In this document: positions 1-12,396 of the stretch, one piece after another | How the letters are laid out: each line of letters begins with the position of its first letter | How positions within the stretch are numbered: the first letter of the stretch is position 1 | Assembly (NCBI GenBank): GCA_022702545.1 | Contig: JAHRBC010000004.1 | Location: forward strand, 930,001-994,000 | Source of the DNA: Phycomyces nitens | Lineage: Eukaryota; Mucoromycota; Mucoromycetes; Mucorales; Phycomycetaceae | Direction: 5' to 3' | DNA length: 64,000 nt | Program-made: the position numbers and the translations under genes | The notes under the pieces: generated by a model | The model's database searches: none | What the model was told of the DNA's origin: nothing | Seen by the model: the letters and a program-made list of their open reading frames with translations, nothing else

Positions 1-610
1 GCCAAGAAAAGATTGATCGTGCTGTCCAATTGGGCGCCAAAGGAGGTGTCAACTATAAAGATGGTGGGTAGATCATCAATATCATTAGGCTTTTGATTTC
101 CAACACCTAACCATACATTTGACATTACAGAGAAATTTGTTGCCAAGTTGAAAGAGTTGCTAGGCTCCAACCTGCTCTCAGCTGTCATTGATGGCGCAGG
201 TGGAGCCATGTACGATCAGTACCCAAAGGTTATGCGCACAGGTGGAATTATCTCCAACTATGGACAGACTGTCGTTGGCAAGGGTGTCAACTTCTCCATG
301 ATGTGTGTCCTCAAGAACATTGATATCCGTGGTTCTACACTGGGATCACGCAAGGAATTCAAGGAGATGGTAGACTTTGTTGACCAGCACAAGATCAAGC
401 CTGTTGTTTCTTATACTTGGCATGGTCTCTCAATGGCATCCATGGATAGTGCCATTGATGTTATGCGGTAAGTAGGATGATCATTCATCCCCTCTTTTTA
501 TGTTGCCAATAACGACCAATTGGACTAAAACATCTCGATATAGTCGCAGTGATCAGTTTGGCAAGCTAGTAATTGAGTTTGACTCACAGCATCGTGCCCA
601 AAAACTATGA
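1..610 (+). CDS. Zinc/quinone-type MDR alcohol dehydrogenase, C-terminal part (gene starts before the window)
   Basis: Exons 3..63, 131..467 and 544..610 join in phase to give 154 C-terminal residues ending in TGA. The first exon reads QEKIDRAVQLGAKGGVNYKD, typical of the NAD(P)-binding half of medium-chain dehydrogenases, where a residue after the Rossmann GxGG loop selects the cofactor. The following exon has the substrate-side pattern with G-G-I-I-S-N-Y-G and a Q-H-K-I-K-P-V segment, common to fungal zinc-binding oxidoreductases. The catalytic domain with the zinc or active-site residues lies outside the window, so substrate and metal dependence cannot be told. Intron 1 starts GTGGGT, a weak donor, but it is the only one that preserves phase. 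The gene family is fairly sure; the exact enzyme is not. Confidence 0.75.
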
Positions 611-755
611 TACTCTAGATATGAATATCACTATGATTCCCCAACTACCACCACCACAATTAATAAATAAATAAATGACGTGTTTGAAACTCTTTATACA
701 GCTCATCAAAGAGGTCCAAAAATAGATTGTCGTCTTTTTCTTTTTTTTCTTCTTC

Positions 756-3059
756 TTGTTCTTTTCTCTTTTCTTGTGTCTCTTCATTTCTTTAATGATC
801 TCGGTATTGACATTTGCATGCATCTACTTACTGGGTGGCCTAACTTCTGTGCCCATCATACTCTATGGAGCCTATTACTATTCCTCCACCAAAAAACCAG
901 CCAAACTTGCCTACATGACACTGGACGAACACTACCATGAGAAACGAGGGTGGATCCTGTTGTCAAACGAATACCAAAACAATCACGAAGTAGCTTCGTC
1001 TACTGGCTTAATTGCCGGCATTCAATCATATATCAGTAGCGGCAGCGGCAGCAATAGCAGTAGCAGCAATAAAAAGGCGCGCGATCCATTGTATGCTGTC
1101 ATCAAACACAATACTCTGTTTGTGTTTAATTCAGAACAAGAAGAGGAATGCAAGCTGATCATTCCAATCCATGATTACAACATCAGTATCTATCCTCCTC
1201 GAACCACTGATGCAGGCATCTTTGGCCGAGCTTCCTCCATCTTACTCGAACCCAAGAAGCCTTGTAGTACAAAAAGGGGAGCGGAAGAATACAATCTGCA
1301 GCATTCGTTGTATCTGAAGTGCACCCGGGCAATCGACAAGGAAGACTGGTACCTTGGTCTAAAGGCAGCTTCAGAATTAATGGACGATCTGGACAGTGCG
1401 AACCAGACATCTGTGGAGATGGTCAACAGCACCATGTTCTCCTTGTCGGCTGCAGACCGCTGGATGTCGAGTGTGATGCGTCCTGATGAAGACGGCCATA
1501 CAGACTGGGTGAATGGAATCCTGGGGCGATTATTTCTGGGTGTTTATCGTACGGACAAGGCGCGTGCTTACTTTGAAGCCAAACTGGTCGAGAAGATCAA
1601 GAAGATGAGACGACCGGGTTTTGTGGAACAGATCAAGGTCAGAAAGGTTGATCCTGGGCAGAGTGTCCCTCGTCTCGTTAGGCCTCGTCTGGTGTCTATA
1701 ACCCCTCAGGGTATGCTAATTGCAGACGCGGAGGTTGAGTATGATGGTGGTCTGTCGGTTGAGATTGAGACAGATGTTAGCTGGTCATATTCCTCTCATC
1801 GCAAACCAATTCGTGTTCAGTTGGTATTGGCAGTCAAGCTCAAGACGTTTAATGGCAAATGCATGTTCAAGATCAAGCCTCCACCCTCCAATCGTTGCTG
1901 GATTGGGTTTTATGAGACCCCAGACATGACGTGGGAATTCACTTCTGTAGTATCTGAAAAGCAGATCAAGTTGCAAATGGTCATGAATGCCATGGAGGCC
2001 AAGATCCGGGAGATAATTACGGATTCAATGGTGCTGCCCAACATGGAAGACTTCAAATTCATGGAGACAGATGGCCAAGGAGGTGTCTTTGGCACTCGTG
2101 TTGCAAGGGATCCGGATGTGGACAACCAAGATCGTCTCGAAGCCTATACATTATACAAGCTAGAAAAAGAAAAGATCAAGAGTGAAAAGGGCAAGAAAGG
2201 AAAGCAAAAGGATTCCAAGCTTACAACCACGGTTGTCGAACAAGAGACATCAACTAGCCAAGAAAGACCTACCTGTGTATTGACAACCACTGCCACCACG
2301 ACTACCGTGAATCTTCCCCCAGAGACCCCTTCCAAAGATTCAGGATTAGAACCATCACTGCGACGTGCTGAATCAGATACACTGCTTGGTTCAAATATGC
2401 CGATTTCTGAAAATACAACACATTCCACACCAAACTTACTGCTAGAGAATGAACCCTTTGATCTGGACAGTGAGAGCAACATAGACTCAATAGAGGAAGA
2501 CCAAAGTGATCGCCAAGACAGCGAATCTGTCTATAGCACATCTTCCAAACAAAAGTCAATCATGTCTGCCAAGAACTCTTTGCTGTCCAAGATCAGTCGA
2601 CGGATATCTGATGCCAGAGACAACCCGCCTTCAGATCTTCCAAAGACTCCATTCTCTACCAAAAAGGCCATGAGCCAGCTGGCTACGAGCTTCTTGCACA
2701 AAGCCAAGCCAGATCCCGAAACCACAGCGATATTTGCTGAGCGTATAGCTGGCTTCAGAAGACGCTCTGGAAGCCTTGGTACCCATTCTTCCCTGAATCT
2801 TTCTCGAGATGACAGCCAGACACCCAAGCCTGTCGTTCCTCCTCCAAAACCATCTCGGACACCTCAGCTTTCCCGATCTCTTTCCACTACCCAGAAGCCT
2901 CCCCTTCCTCCACGCCATGATACTCCACCCAGTACAAACATATCGTCAGGTCAGCAACCACAGCAGCCACAGGAACAACAGGAACCACGACAGCCACCCC
3001 TTCCTCCACGTCTATCAGTTCCACCACCTATTCCCGCCCGTATATCTCAAGATCCATAG
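756..3059 (+). CDS. SMP-domain membrane-contact-site lipid-transfer protein (Nvj2/TEX2-like)
   Basis: Single exon of 767 codons. Residues about 12-40 form a hydrophobic membrane anchor. This is followed by a PH-like region (about 60-215, with W-Y-L-G-L near its end) and then an SMP domain (about 243-430) recognisable by DWVNGILGRLF, a LVRPRLVSITPQGML stretch and the V-E-Y-D-G-G-L segment. The rest is low-complexity Ser/Thr-rich sequence ending in a proline-rich tail with several PPLPPR-type SH3 ligands. In this family the anchor sits in the ER and the SMP tube moves lipids at contacts (nucleus-vacuole junction in yeast). A second in-frame ATG at 795 would still leave the hydrophobic segment intact, so the start is uncertain by 13 residues. 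The absence of introns is unusual next to its split neighbours. Confidence 0.88.
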   Translation: MFFSLFLCLFISLMISVLTFACIYLLGGLTSVPIILYGAYYYSSTKKPAKLAYMTLDEHYHEKRGWILLSNEYQNNHEVASSTGLIAGIQSYISSGSGSNSSSSNKKARDPLYAVIKHNTLFVFNSEQEEECKLIIPIHDYNISIYPPRTTDAGIFGRASSILLEPKKPCSTKRGAEEYNLQHSLYLKCTRAIDKEDWYLGLKAASELMDDLDSANQTSVEMVNSTMFSLSAADRWMSSVMRPDEDGHTDWVNGILGRLFLGVYRTDKARAYFEAKLVEKIKKMRRPGFVEQIKVRKVDPGQSVPRLVRPRLVSITPQGMLIADAEVEYDGGLSVEIETDVSWSYSSHRKPIRVQLVLAVKLKTFNGKCMFKIKPPPSNRCWIGFYETPDMTWEFTSVVSEKQIKLQMVMNAMEAKIREIITDSMVLPNMEDFKFMETDGQGGVFGTRVARDPDVDNQDRLEAYTLYKLEKEKIKSEKGKKGKQKDSKLTTTVVEQETSTSQERPTCVLTTTATTTTVNLPPETPSKDSGLEPSLRRAESDTLLGSNMPISENTTHSTPNLLLENEPFDLDSESNIDSIEEDQSDRQDSESVYSTSSKQKSIMSAKNSLLSKISRRISDARDNPPSDLPKTPFSTKKAMSQLATSFLHKAKPDPETTAIFAERIAGFRRRSGSLGTHSSLNLSRDDSQTPKPVVPPPKPSRTPQLSRSLSTTQKPPLPPRHDTPPSTNISSGQQPQQPQEQQEPRQPPLPPRLSVPPPIPARISQDP

Positions 3060-3319
3060 TGTTAAATGTAATTAGTATATATTTATACATGTATGATTAT
3101 TCACTCCTTGAGTAAAAAATAAATAAAAACAAAAAAATAAGGGCATAAAAGGGGAAATACACACTCGTCTTTTACAGTCAAAACAAGTTAGGATGAGATC
3201 TCAAGTGGTCCAGACTCCATTTTCATTAATTTCATGTTTCATTTTATTCCTCTCTTTCCTCTTTCTTTCTATTCTTGTTCACTCTTGAATATATCTATAT
3301 CTATAATCTTTTAATAATA

Positions 3320-4064
3320 ATGTACTTTGACCTGCCAACCGTCCACGAAAGAAACTCGGAATCACCAAAGAATAACAATGGCAAAAAGAAGCCAAACGTT
3401 GCTGACGAACGGATTCTGGAGATAATCAACAACATACAAGATCACTGGGGGTCGCCTCCAATCATGACTCCAGAGACATTAGCCTATGTGCTCAACAATC
3501 AATGGGTCAAGGACCATCAGCTCTTGCCACTCGATAGCCCTAATCTCACTGTCCTAAACACCCGTGCAAATCATTCTCTGGAAAATGAAAAAGAGGTAAT
3601 TTCCGATGACGTCCACTGTTCACACTCTAACTTGTTCCCAAAGAGGGATGGACTGGCAAATGAACCGGCGGCGGCTACAAGCGTCTTGAATCTCGTTACG
3701 GAACTATGCAGGTAATTAAAGGAAACGTTTGGTACAAGAAGCCGATTGTGCTGCTATACATAGCCCATAACATGGGATATTAGAGCCATGCGTCATATCA
3801 GTTCATCGGGCGGTTCGGCGATGGATGAAATACTGATGGTAAGGCATTTTAAGCTTCCAAATATGTAATGGGAATTTGAGTTGGACATTTGGAAGATCGA
3901 CGTAGCTAATATTTCCAGATTCCGAACAGAAAGATCCTCGTATCCAGAGCATGGTGCAACATCAAAACCTAGACGAGCTTAGTCCACAGCAAGTACTTGG
4001 CCATGTCACCCAGTTGCTCAGCAAACACAATGACCTAGCTGAAGGTGCCAATTCATCACCATAG
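3320..4064 (+). CDS. Hypothetical 193-aa protein, unknown function
   Basis: Three exons, 3320..3711, 3784..3838 and 3930..4064, join in phase to a TAG stop; the last acceptor is the CAG ending at 3929. I do not recognise a family. The N-terminal third has a predicted helix with L-E-I-I-N-N-I-Q-D-H-W-G, followed by M-T-P-E-T-L-A-Y-V-L-N-N-Q-W-V. The middle is polar and probably disordered. The C-terminus has a helical ELSPQQVLGHVTQLLSKHND segment. There is no signal peptide or membrane segment. An in-frame ATG at 3275 would add 15 hydrophobic residues but lies in a pyrimidine-rich likely leader. The gene sits 260 bp after the SMP-domain gene and converges on the minus-strand coiled-coil gene. 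Confidence 0.6.
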
Positions 4065-4307
4065 CAACCATACCGACCAATTAGGAGCCTAATTCAATTC
4101 CCTGCTTCTTATTCCCCTCTGTATATTTCCCTTTTAGCCCTTGTTTTTTTTATATAAATATAAATATATACATATTATTTTCCTTTTGGGATTAAGAAAG
4201 AAGAATGGATTGAATTGTATTGAATTGAATTGTATTGTATTTGGTAGTTGGAAAGTATTAAAAGTTTGGATTAGTAAATGATGGGGGGAATATTAAAGGG
4301 GTTTTTT

Positions 4308-6702
4308 TTATGCGAAGATGTCGTCAAAATTGGCATCCTTGAGCTTGTCTTTTCCGAGCTCAAGTTCCAACTGGCGGAACATCTCTTCATCATCGTCATG
4401 GTCCCGCAGGGGTTTAACAAGCTTAGTAGACACAGTCTTGCGCAACAATGGTGACTCTGAAGAACGTACAGGGGAGATCACCTTTGTCGACATGGTCTTG
4501 CGAAGAGCAGGCATCACAAGAGGTCCAGCAGGGAGCACCCGCTTTGGCTGGGAGGCATGGGCAGCCTCTGCAGCTTCCATTGCCGCTCTTTCCTCAGCAG
4601 TCAGCACACGCTCGGCTGCAGGAACCAGCAGGGTATCCAGGCAGTCTTCTTCTACTGCCCTAAGAACCTCTTCGTACTGGGCTCTGTATTCTCCACCGAC
4701 AAACAGCTGAGGGACTTCCTTGGCACGACCGATGGTAGATCCATTGTTGTTTGCAAGCTTCATGTGCTTAAGAGCTGCTTCACTAGATGCCACATCCACC
4801 ATCTCATACTCCAATTTCTGGCCATTGAGCAGCTGCTGAATGCTCTCTTGGTTCTTTTTGATGATTGGGTTTCCACTCACACTAGAATAAAACACCTGGA
4901 TCTTCTTGTTGTCCAAGGGAAGCAAGATAGGTCCACTGGTTCCACTCACAATGAACTTTGGCTTGGTAGTTGGACCAGTAGTCTTGCGCAGAGGTGGGAG
5001 AGTGCTAGGCTTTGGCCACGAGACAGCCTCGGTAGGCAAGAAACGTGAGGTCCATCCACTGGCATTTGTGTTCTTGAATGACTTTAGTTTGGATACATGG
5101 TTGACTTCGAGATTATCGAGCTCTGATTGGTGGGATTCTTCAAGATTCTTGATCTCGGCCGTGTGGTTGTGCTCTGCCTGTTCAAATTCGTTTAGGATAC
5201 GCTCAATCTCATCATTCATCTGGGCAGCTGGATCAGTTGCCACTGCCTTTTCTGCCTCGGCCAGACGCTTCTGCAGGTCGCTCATGTCCTTTTTGTGCCG
5301 CAGTTTGATAGCAATCACACTAGTGGTCTGCCCAGTCTTTAGTTTGCGGATCTCAGCCATATGCTCTTCATTCAACTTTTTAGCCTCTTCTTTTTGGTTG
5401 TCCAAAAGAAGCTTGTTCTTTTTGATGGCCTCTTCGTGCTCCCGCAGACTTTCCTCATGCACCTGTTTCTGTGCCTAGAATATATGCAGCAGATAAGTCT
5501 ACTCAGCCCCATACCTGTTATGTAAATTTACCTCTAGTTTGCGTTGGAGCTCTTGTACTTCCTGGATATTGCTAGGTTCGAGATCACTTGCTGCCTGGTT
5601 ACGAATGATCTCCAACTCCTTTTCCTTGGACTCCAACAGACGCACGGCCTCCTCGTTCTTTAGTCTCAGTTCTTCGAGTTGGAGCGATATCTGCTCGTTT
5701 GGAACGTGTGCCTCTGAAAGAATTTTGCGCTCCTCCTCCCAAGCCTCACGCTCCTGATCCAGTGCGGCCTGTTTGGCAGCGAGTTCCCGTTCCATTTCAG
5801 CCAACATGGCCTCTGATTCATCGGGCTGACTAACAACAAGAGTAGGAACATCTTCCCGTTCCCGGGCCTCTTCTTGCTCTAACAATACCCGCAGCTTTTC
5901 TATTTCGAGTTCCCGCTCCTTCAATTGATCTTCCTTTTCCTGAAGCAGTTGGGCTGATTCGTCCTTTTGGGCCTGGAGAGCGGCCAGGTCAGAAAAGGTA
6001 CTAGACTGGGAAACAGGCGGGGTGGGCTCGGCTGACTCGGTCGACTCGGTTGGTTGAGACAGTGCTAATTGCTGTTTCAAGGCTTCCAGCTCCGCCTTTT
6101 GTTGAGCAATCATCTGCAGATGTGCATCATTCTTGTTCTTGGTATAAGTGTCTGCGCACAATAGAGCACAAGAATGTATATAGGCTTACCTTGACCTTGA
6201 GCTCATCAAACTCTTCTCGCATGATTGCTACCGGCGAGCGCTTGATCGATGAGGCTGTGCTAGAAGTGCGTGCATGGGTTGGCTTGTTTAGCGCAGGTCC
6301 CAGAGATGATTTGGGAGGTGGGATAAGGGAGGTTCGACCGGATGAAACTGGCTTCTTCTGTGGCGATGTAGGTCTGCTAGATGGTCTGCTAGAGGGTCTA
6401 CTGGATGATTCTTTGGCAACTGTGAGAGAGTTTCGGGAAGATGGACGTTTGGTGGGTTTAGGATCAAGCAGAGGTTTTGAGGCTGGCTTGGCGTCTGTGG
6501 AGTCTATGGATGGGCGGGGAGCGAGTGAAGATGGCCGGCTTGTCTTTGTAGGAATATGGCTGGCAGGTTTTGTGCTGGGTGGTTTGAGTTTTGAAGCACG
6601 TTTGGTAACAGACTTGTCACTGATGCCTCTGGATGTTCCAGCAGCGTCGCCACTGGCAAAGGATGCCTTTTTCTCTTTCTTTCGAGGCCCAAGACAGACC
6701 AT
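4308..6702 (-). CDS. Coiled-coil protein with C-terminal SH3BGR/glutaredoxin-like domain
   Basis: Exons 6190..6702, 5532..6137 and 4308..5474 on the minus strand join in phase to 761 codons including stop. Residues 1-170 are basic and Ser/Pro/Lys-rich with SRPSSRPSSRP-type repeats, resembling microtubule-binding linkers. Residues about 175-505 are a long, highly charged coiled coil. Residues about 555-665 match the SH3-binding glutamic-acid-rich (thioredoxin/glutaredoxin-like) fold: IQVFYSSVSGNPIIKKNQ, then the middle helix and the VPQLFVGGEY segment with the conserved cis-Pro. The CXXC cysteines of true glutaredoxins are absent, as in animal SH3BGRL, so redox catalysis is unlikely. The C-terminus has two short basic RKT(M/V)STK repeats. 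A TATA-like site lies 77 nt upstream. The role is unknown; cytoskeletal scaffolding is a guess. Confidence 0.8.
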
Positions 6703-7492
6703 GGTTATGAAAAGTATATAAAAGAAGAAGAAGAAGTTGTGAGAAACAGAGATAAAAAGAGGCGAAACAAAAGAGACGTTTTATATTTTTTTCCCTTGTG
6801 CTTCCTCACTTGCCCAGTCCGAGCACTAGGACGCTCTACATTTTGAGATGTGTCCGGCTGATGGTATTTCCTTTTAGGGACAACCCTACCAGGTGGCAAC
6901 AATCGAACGACGATCATTATTGATTATAACTATAAAAAGTGCTTGTTTCTGATGGTTGCTTATTGGCATCAATGAAATACCATTGAATGGCTGCAGATAT
7001 TCAGTGTTTAATTGGATTGTCCAGTCTAATTGGGAGCACAATTGGACCCTTTATTTTTATATTCCATTAAAGAAGTAGGGTTAATTTATCAAACATGTGC
7101 TCTATTCATCATCATCATTATTATCATTATCATTATCATTCCACCACTCAAAAGGGTTCCCAAAAATCCCATTCTACCAAGTGCTACCAATATCATTTCT
7201 TGATCTGCTCAAACGAACCACAGTCAAGAGTATCGGGCCATCTTTTATATATATATATATAAAGAAGGTTGTCTCGTAAAGCCACCATGCCTACAGATTA
7301 TCTATATATCATTTAATTTAATCTAATTTTATATATTATTATTATATATAAATAAATAAATATTTTATATAACAGATGAAGAAGCGTTTTTGAACGCCCA
7401 AGCCACCGCACACGGGGGAGGGAAAAGACACAACTTTTTCAATGTGGCCCTGTCCAGGCTTTTTTTTGGTTCATAACACCGCTCCACCCAGC
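6703..7492. other. Divergent promoter region between the SH3BGR-domain gene and PheRS beta
   Basis: AT-rich, with a microsatellite of ATC/ATT triplets near 7105-7138 and alternating TA runs near 7247-7260 and 7310-7375. A short minus-strand reading frame at 6705-6917 has no homology I recognise and overlaps the core promoter, so it is not called. Confidence 0.5.
6779..6785 (-). promoter_or_regulatory. TATA-like element of the SH3BGR-domain gene
   Basis: TATAAAA read on the minus strand, 77 nt before the ATG at 6702. The stretch between is purine/pyrimidine-biased with a GAAGAAGAAG tract on the plus strand, typical of a fungal leader. Spacing alone supports the call. Confidence 0.4.
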
Positions 7493-9914
7493 ATGCCCAC
7501 CGTCAACGTCGATAAGCAAGCCCTCTTCAAGGCCCTTGAGAGAGACTATAGTTAGTAGCCTACGCCCTTTTTTTTGTTTGAGCCAAACTAACCTCTAATG
7601 ATACCACAGCCTCAGAGGAGTTCAATGAGCTTTGCTTCCGCTTTGGAATTGAGCTTGAAGAAGATGTAACTATTGGTTTTTATTTTATTTTATTCTTTTC
7701 CTTGCTCACACTTATGGATTATAGACCTCTGAAAAGGAGATGGCCGAGCGCGGTGGCAAGAGCACCAGCGGTTTGTCTGACAAGCCCTTGTTGAAGATTG
7801 ACATTCCTGCCAACAGGTAAATCAATAAACGATTAATTATTGAGAATTGCCATACTTTTTTTTTTCTTTTCATCTATTTGAATCACATCACTCATCCCAA
7901 TTGTCCAGATATGATCTCTTGTGCCAGGAAGGTTTGGCGCGTGCCTTGCGTATTTTCGAGGGTAAGCAAAAGGGCCCCGAGTACAAGCTGGTCTACCCTC
8001 CCAGTGGCAAACTCCAGCGTCTGGTTGTCAAGCCCGAGGTAAGCTACAAGAGTAGTAGTAGTAGTAGTAGTAAGATAGATAGATAGATGTACGGGCTTTT
8101 TTTTTCTTAACCCTTTGTATGCATTATAGACTGCCCAGATCCGTCCTTTTGTCGTAGCTGCCATTCTGCGCGACGTGGCCTTTACTCAGGAGAACTATGA
8201 GAGCTTCATCGATCTCCAGGACAAGCTCCACAACAACATTTGCCGGTAAGCAAGAAAAGCATTATTATCCATCACTTGGTTTTTTTAACAATAAAGCGCA
8301 GTAAGCGATCCCTGGCTTCTATGGGTACCCATGATCTCGATACCATTCAGGGTCCTTTCACCTATGAAGCCCTTCCCCACAAGGATATCAAGTTTATCCC
8401 CTTGAACAAGACTGTCGTTATGGACGGTGACCAGTTGATGGAGCACTACACCGTAAGTCTTGCTGTTTAATTAAGTAATGAATGAATGAATTATAATACT
8501 AAGTCTGGGAATATAGAATGACAAGCATCTCGGCAAGTTCCTCGACATCATTCGTGAATCCCCCGTCTACCCTGTCGTGTATGATGCCAACCGTGTCGTG
8601 TGCTCTCTTCCTCCCATCATCAACTCTGAGCACTCCAAGATCAAGTTGAGCACCAAGAACGTGTTTATTGAGATCACTGCCACTGATGAGCACAAGGCCA
8701 ACATTGTCCTGAGCACTCTTGTTGCCATGTTCTCCGAGTACTGTGCCAAGCCCTTTACGTAAGTAATACATGTAATTGAATGGTTTATTAAACACTGTAT
8801 AGTGTGGAGCCCGTTGAGATTGTCTATCCCGACAACACTGTCAAGGTTACTCCTCTTGTTGACCGTCGCCTGGCAACTGCCAAGATTGACTATATCAAGT
8901 CATGCACTGGCCTCTCTCTCTCATCTGATGAGATCTGTGCTCTGTTGGGCAAGATGTCTCTTGAGGCCTCTGTTAACCCCAAGGACAAGAACGAGTTGTT
9001 GGTCCAGGTCCCCCCTACCCGCTGGGACATTCTGCATGCCTGTGATATCATGGAAGATGTTGCTATTTCCTATGGCTATGACAACCTCACCAAGCGCATG
9101 CCCAGTGTCAACACTGTTGCCTCTGCTCTTCCCATCAACAAGCTCAGCGACCATGCTCGCAGAGAATTGGCTCTCTCTGGCTTTACCGAGGTTGCTCCTC
9201 TGATTTTGGTATGGATAACACCCCCAAATCTACGACATTACCAAACAAGGCAGCTCTTATATTGTTTACCATTCTTAATTAGTGCTCTCACGATGAGAAC
9301 TTCAAGTTCCTCAACCGTGTTGACGATAACACCCAGGCCATCAAGCTCGCTAACCCAAAGACAATCGAGTACCAGGTCGTCCGTACCTCCCTCTTGCCCG
9401 GTATCCTAAAGACCCTCAACTCCAACAAGAAGCTTGCTCTTCCCATCAAGCTCTTTGAGGTTTCTGATGTTGGTTTCAAGGATGAGACCAAGGAGCGCAG
9501 AGCTAGAAACGAGAGACACGTTTGTGCAACCTACACTTCCAAGACCTCTGGATTTGAGGTCATTCACGGTCTCTTGAACCGTCTGATGGAGATGCTAATG
9601 ACCTCTCTTATCAACAAGTCGACCAACAAGTTGGGCTACTGGATTGAGGAGTCTGAGAGTAAGTTTGACGTGTCTGATGTGTTTGACGGGAAGAAAGAAA
9701 GGCTGTTTTATTAAACTATATCCAATTTCTAGACCCCACCTACTTCCCCGGTCGCTCTGCTGATATTCATCTCAGATACATTGACTCTGAAACTAATGAG
9801 CGCAAGGAAGTTGTGGTTGGCAGCTTTGGTGTTCTTCACCCCACTGTCCTGTCCAACTTTGATTTGACTCATCCTACTACTGCTTTGGAGTTCAACTTGG
9901 AACCCTTCTTGTAA
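7493..9914 (+). CDS. FRS1: Cytosolic phenylalanyl-tRNA synthetase beta subunit
   Basis: Ten exons (7493..7550, 7610..7665, 7725..7816, 7909..8038, 8130..8245, 8302..8452, 8517..8758, 8803..9208, 9283..9658, 9733..9914) give 602 residues, close to the yeast length. It pairs with the alpha subunit to charge tRNA-Phe in the cytosol. The sequence starts [19 protein letters not shown] and carries the eukaryotic B1 region, the B3/4 editing-type domain (D-I-P-A-N-R-Y-D-L-L-C and [10 protein letters not shown]), the B5 domain ([19 protein letters not shown]) and the B6/7 catalytic-like fold ([26 protein letters not shown]). The last exon ends with EFNLEPFL. The ATG at 7493 is the first in frame. Codon use is strongly biased to C-ending codons, a sign of high expression, like the enolase next door. 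Confidence 0.97.
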
Positions 9915-11949
<2,035 letters not shown>

Positions 11950-12396
11950 ATAACTTTAATTTTCCCTCTACACACATACATTTACCTCTAGCTATCTCTT
12001 GATTCTCTAAACGCGATTTTTTTTTGAGATATGCATAAATTACAAGCATCCTTTTGGATCTTGTTTTTTGTCAAGACAATAAACAACAATACTATTTCTG
12101 TAAATCACAGCCAAGATACGTTATAATTTATATATATGTATATATATCAAGATTCTCTAGTGATTTACATTGAGCACTCGAGGTTTTTTCTTCTGGTGAA
12201 CAATAAATACTCACAATGGTTTACTTTTGTACACAATCTCTAGCGGTGACTCGGATTTGCCAAATTAGGCCTCAATTGGAGCACATTGGCGGGACCCATC
12301 ACAGACTGCTCTGCCTCCAACACCGCCTTGATTTTTAAAGCGCTTTATTTTTTTAGTATAAAACACAAGAGTGTCTCTTTCTTGTTCTTCACAAAC
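11950..12396. other. Intergenic: enolase 3' end and ERG24 promoter
   Basis: AT-rich 3' flank with TATATATG runs near 12128-12148, then a less AT-rich stretch. TATAAAA at 12357-12363 lies 34 nt before the next ATG and may be a TATA box, although it is close to the start codon. Confidence 0.4.

Noticed and set aside
605..823. Minus-strand frame rich in lysine
   Set aside because: It is the complement of a T-rich leader before the SMP-domain gene.
6705..6917. 70-codon minus-strand frame upstream of the SH3BGR-domain gene
   Set aside because: Covers the TATA-like site and leader; no recognised motif and no acceptor linking it to the main frame.
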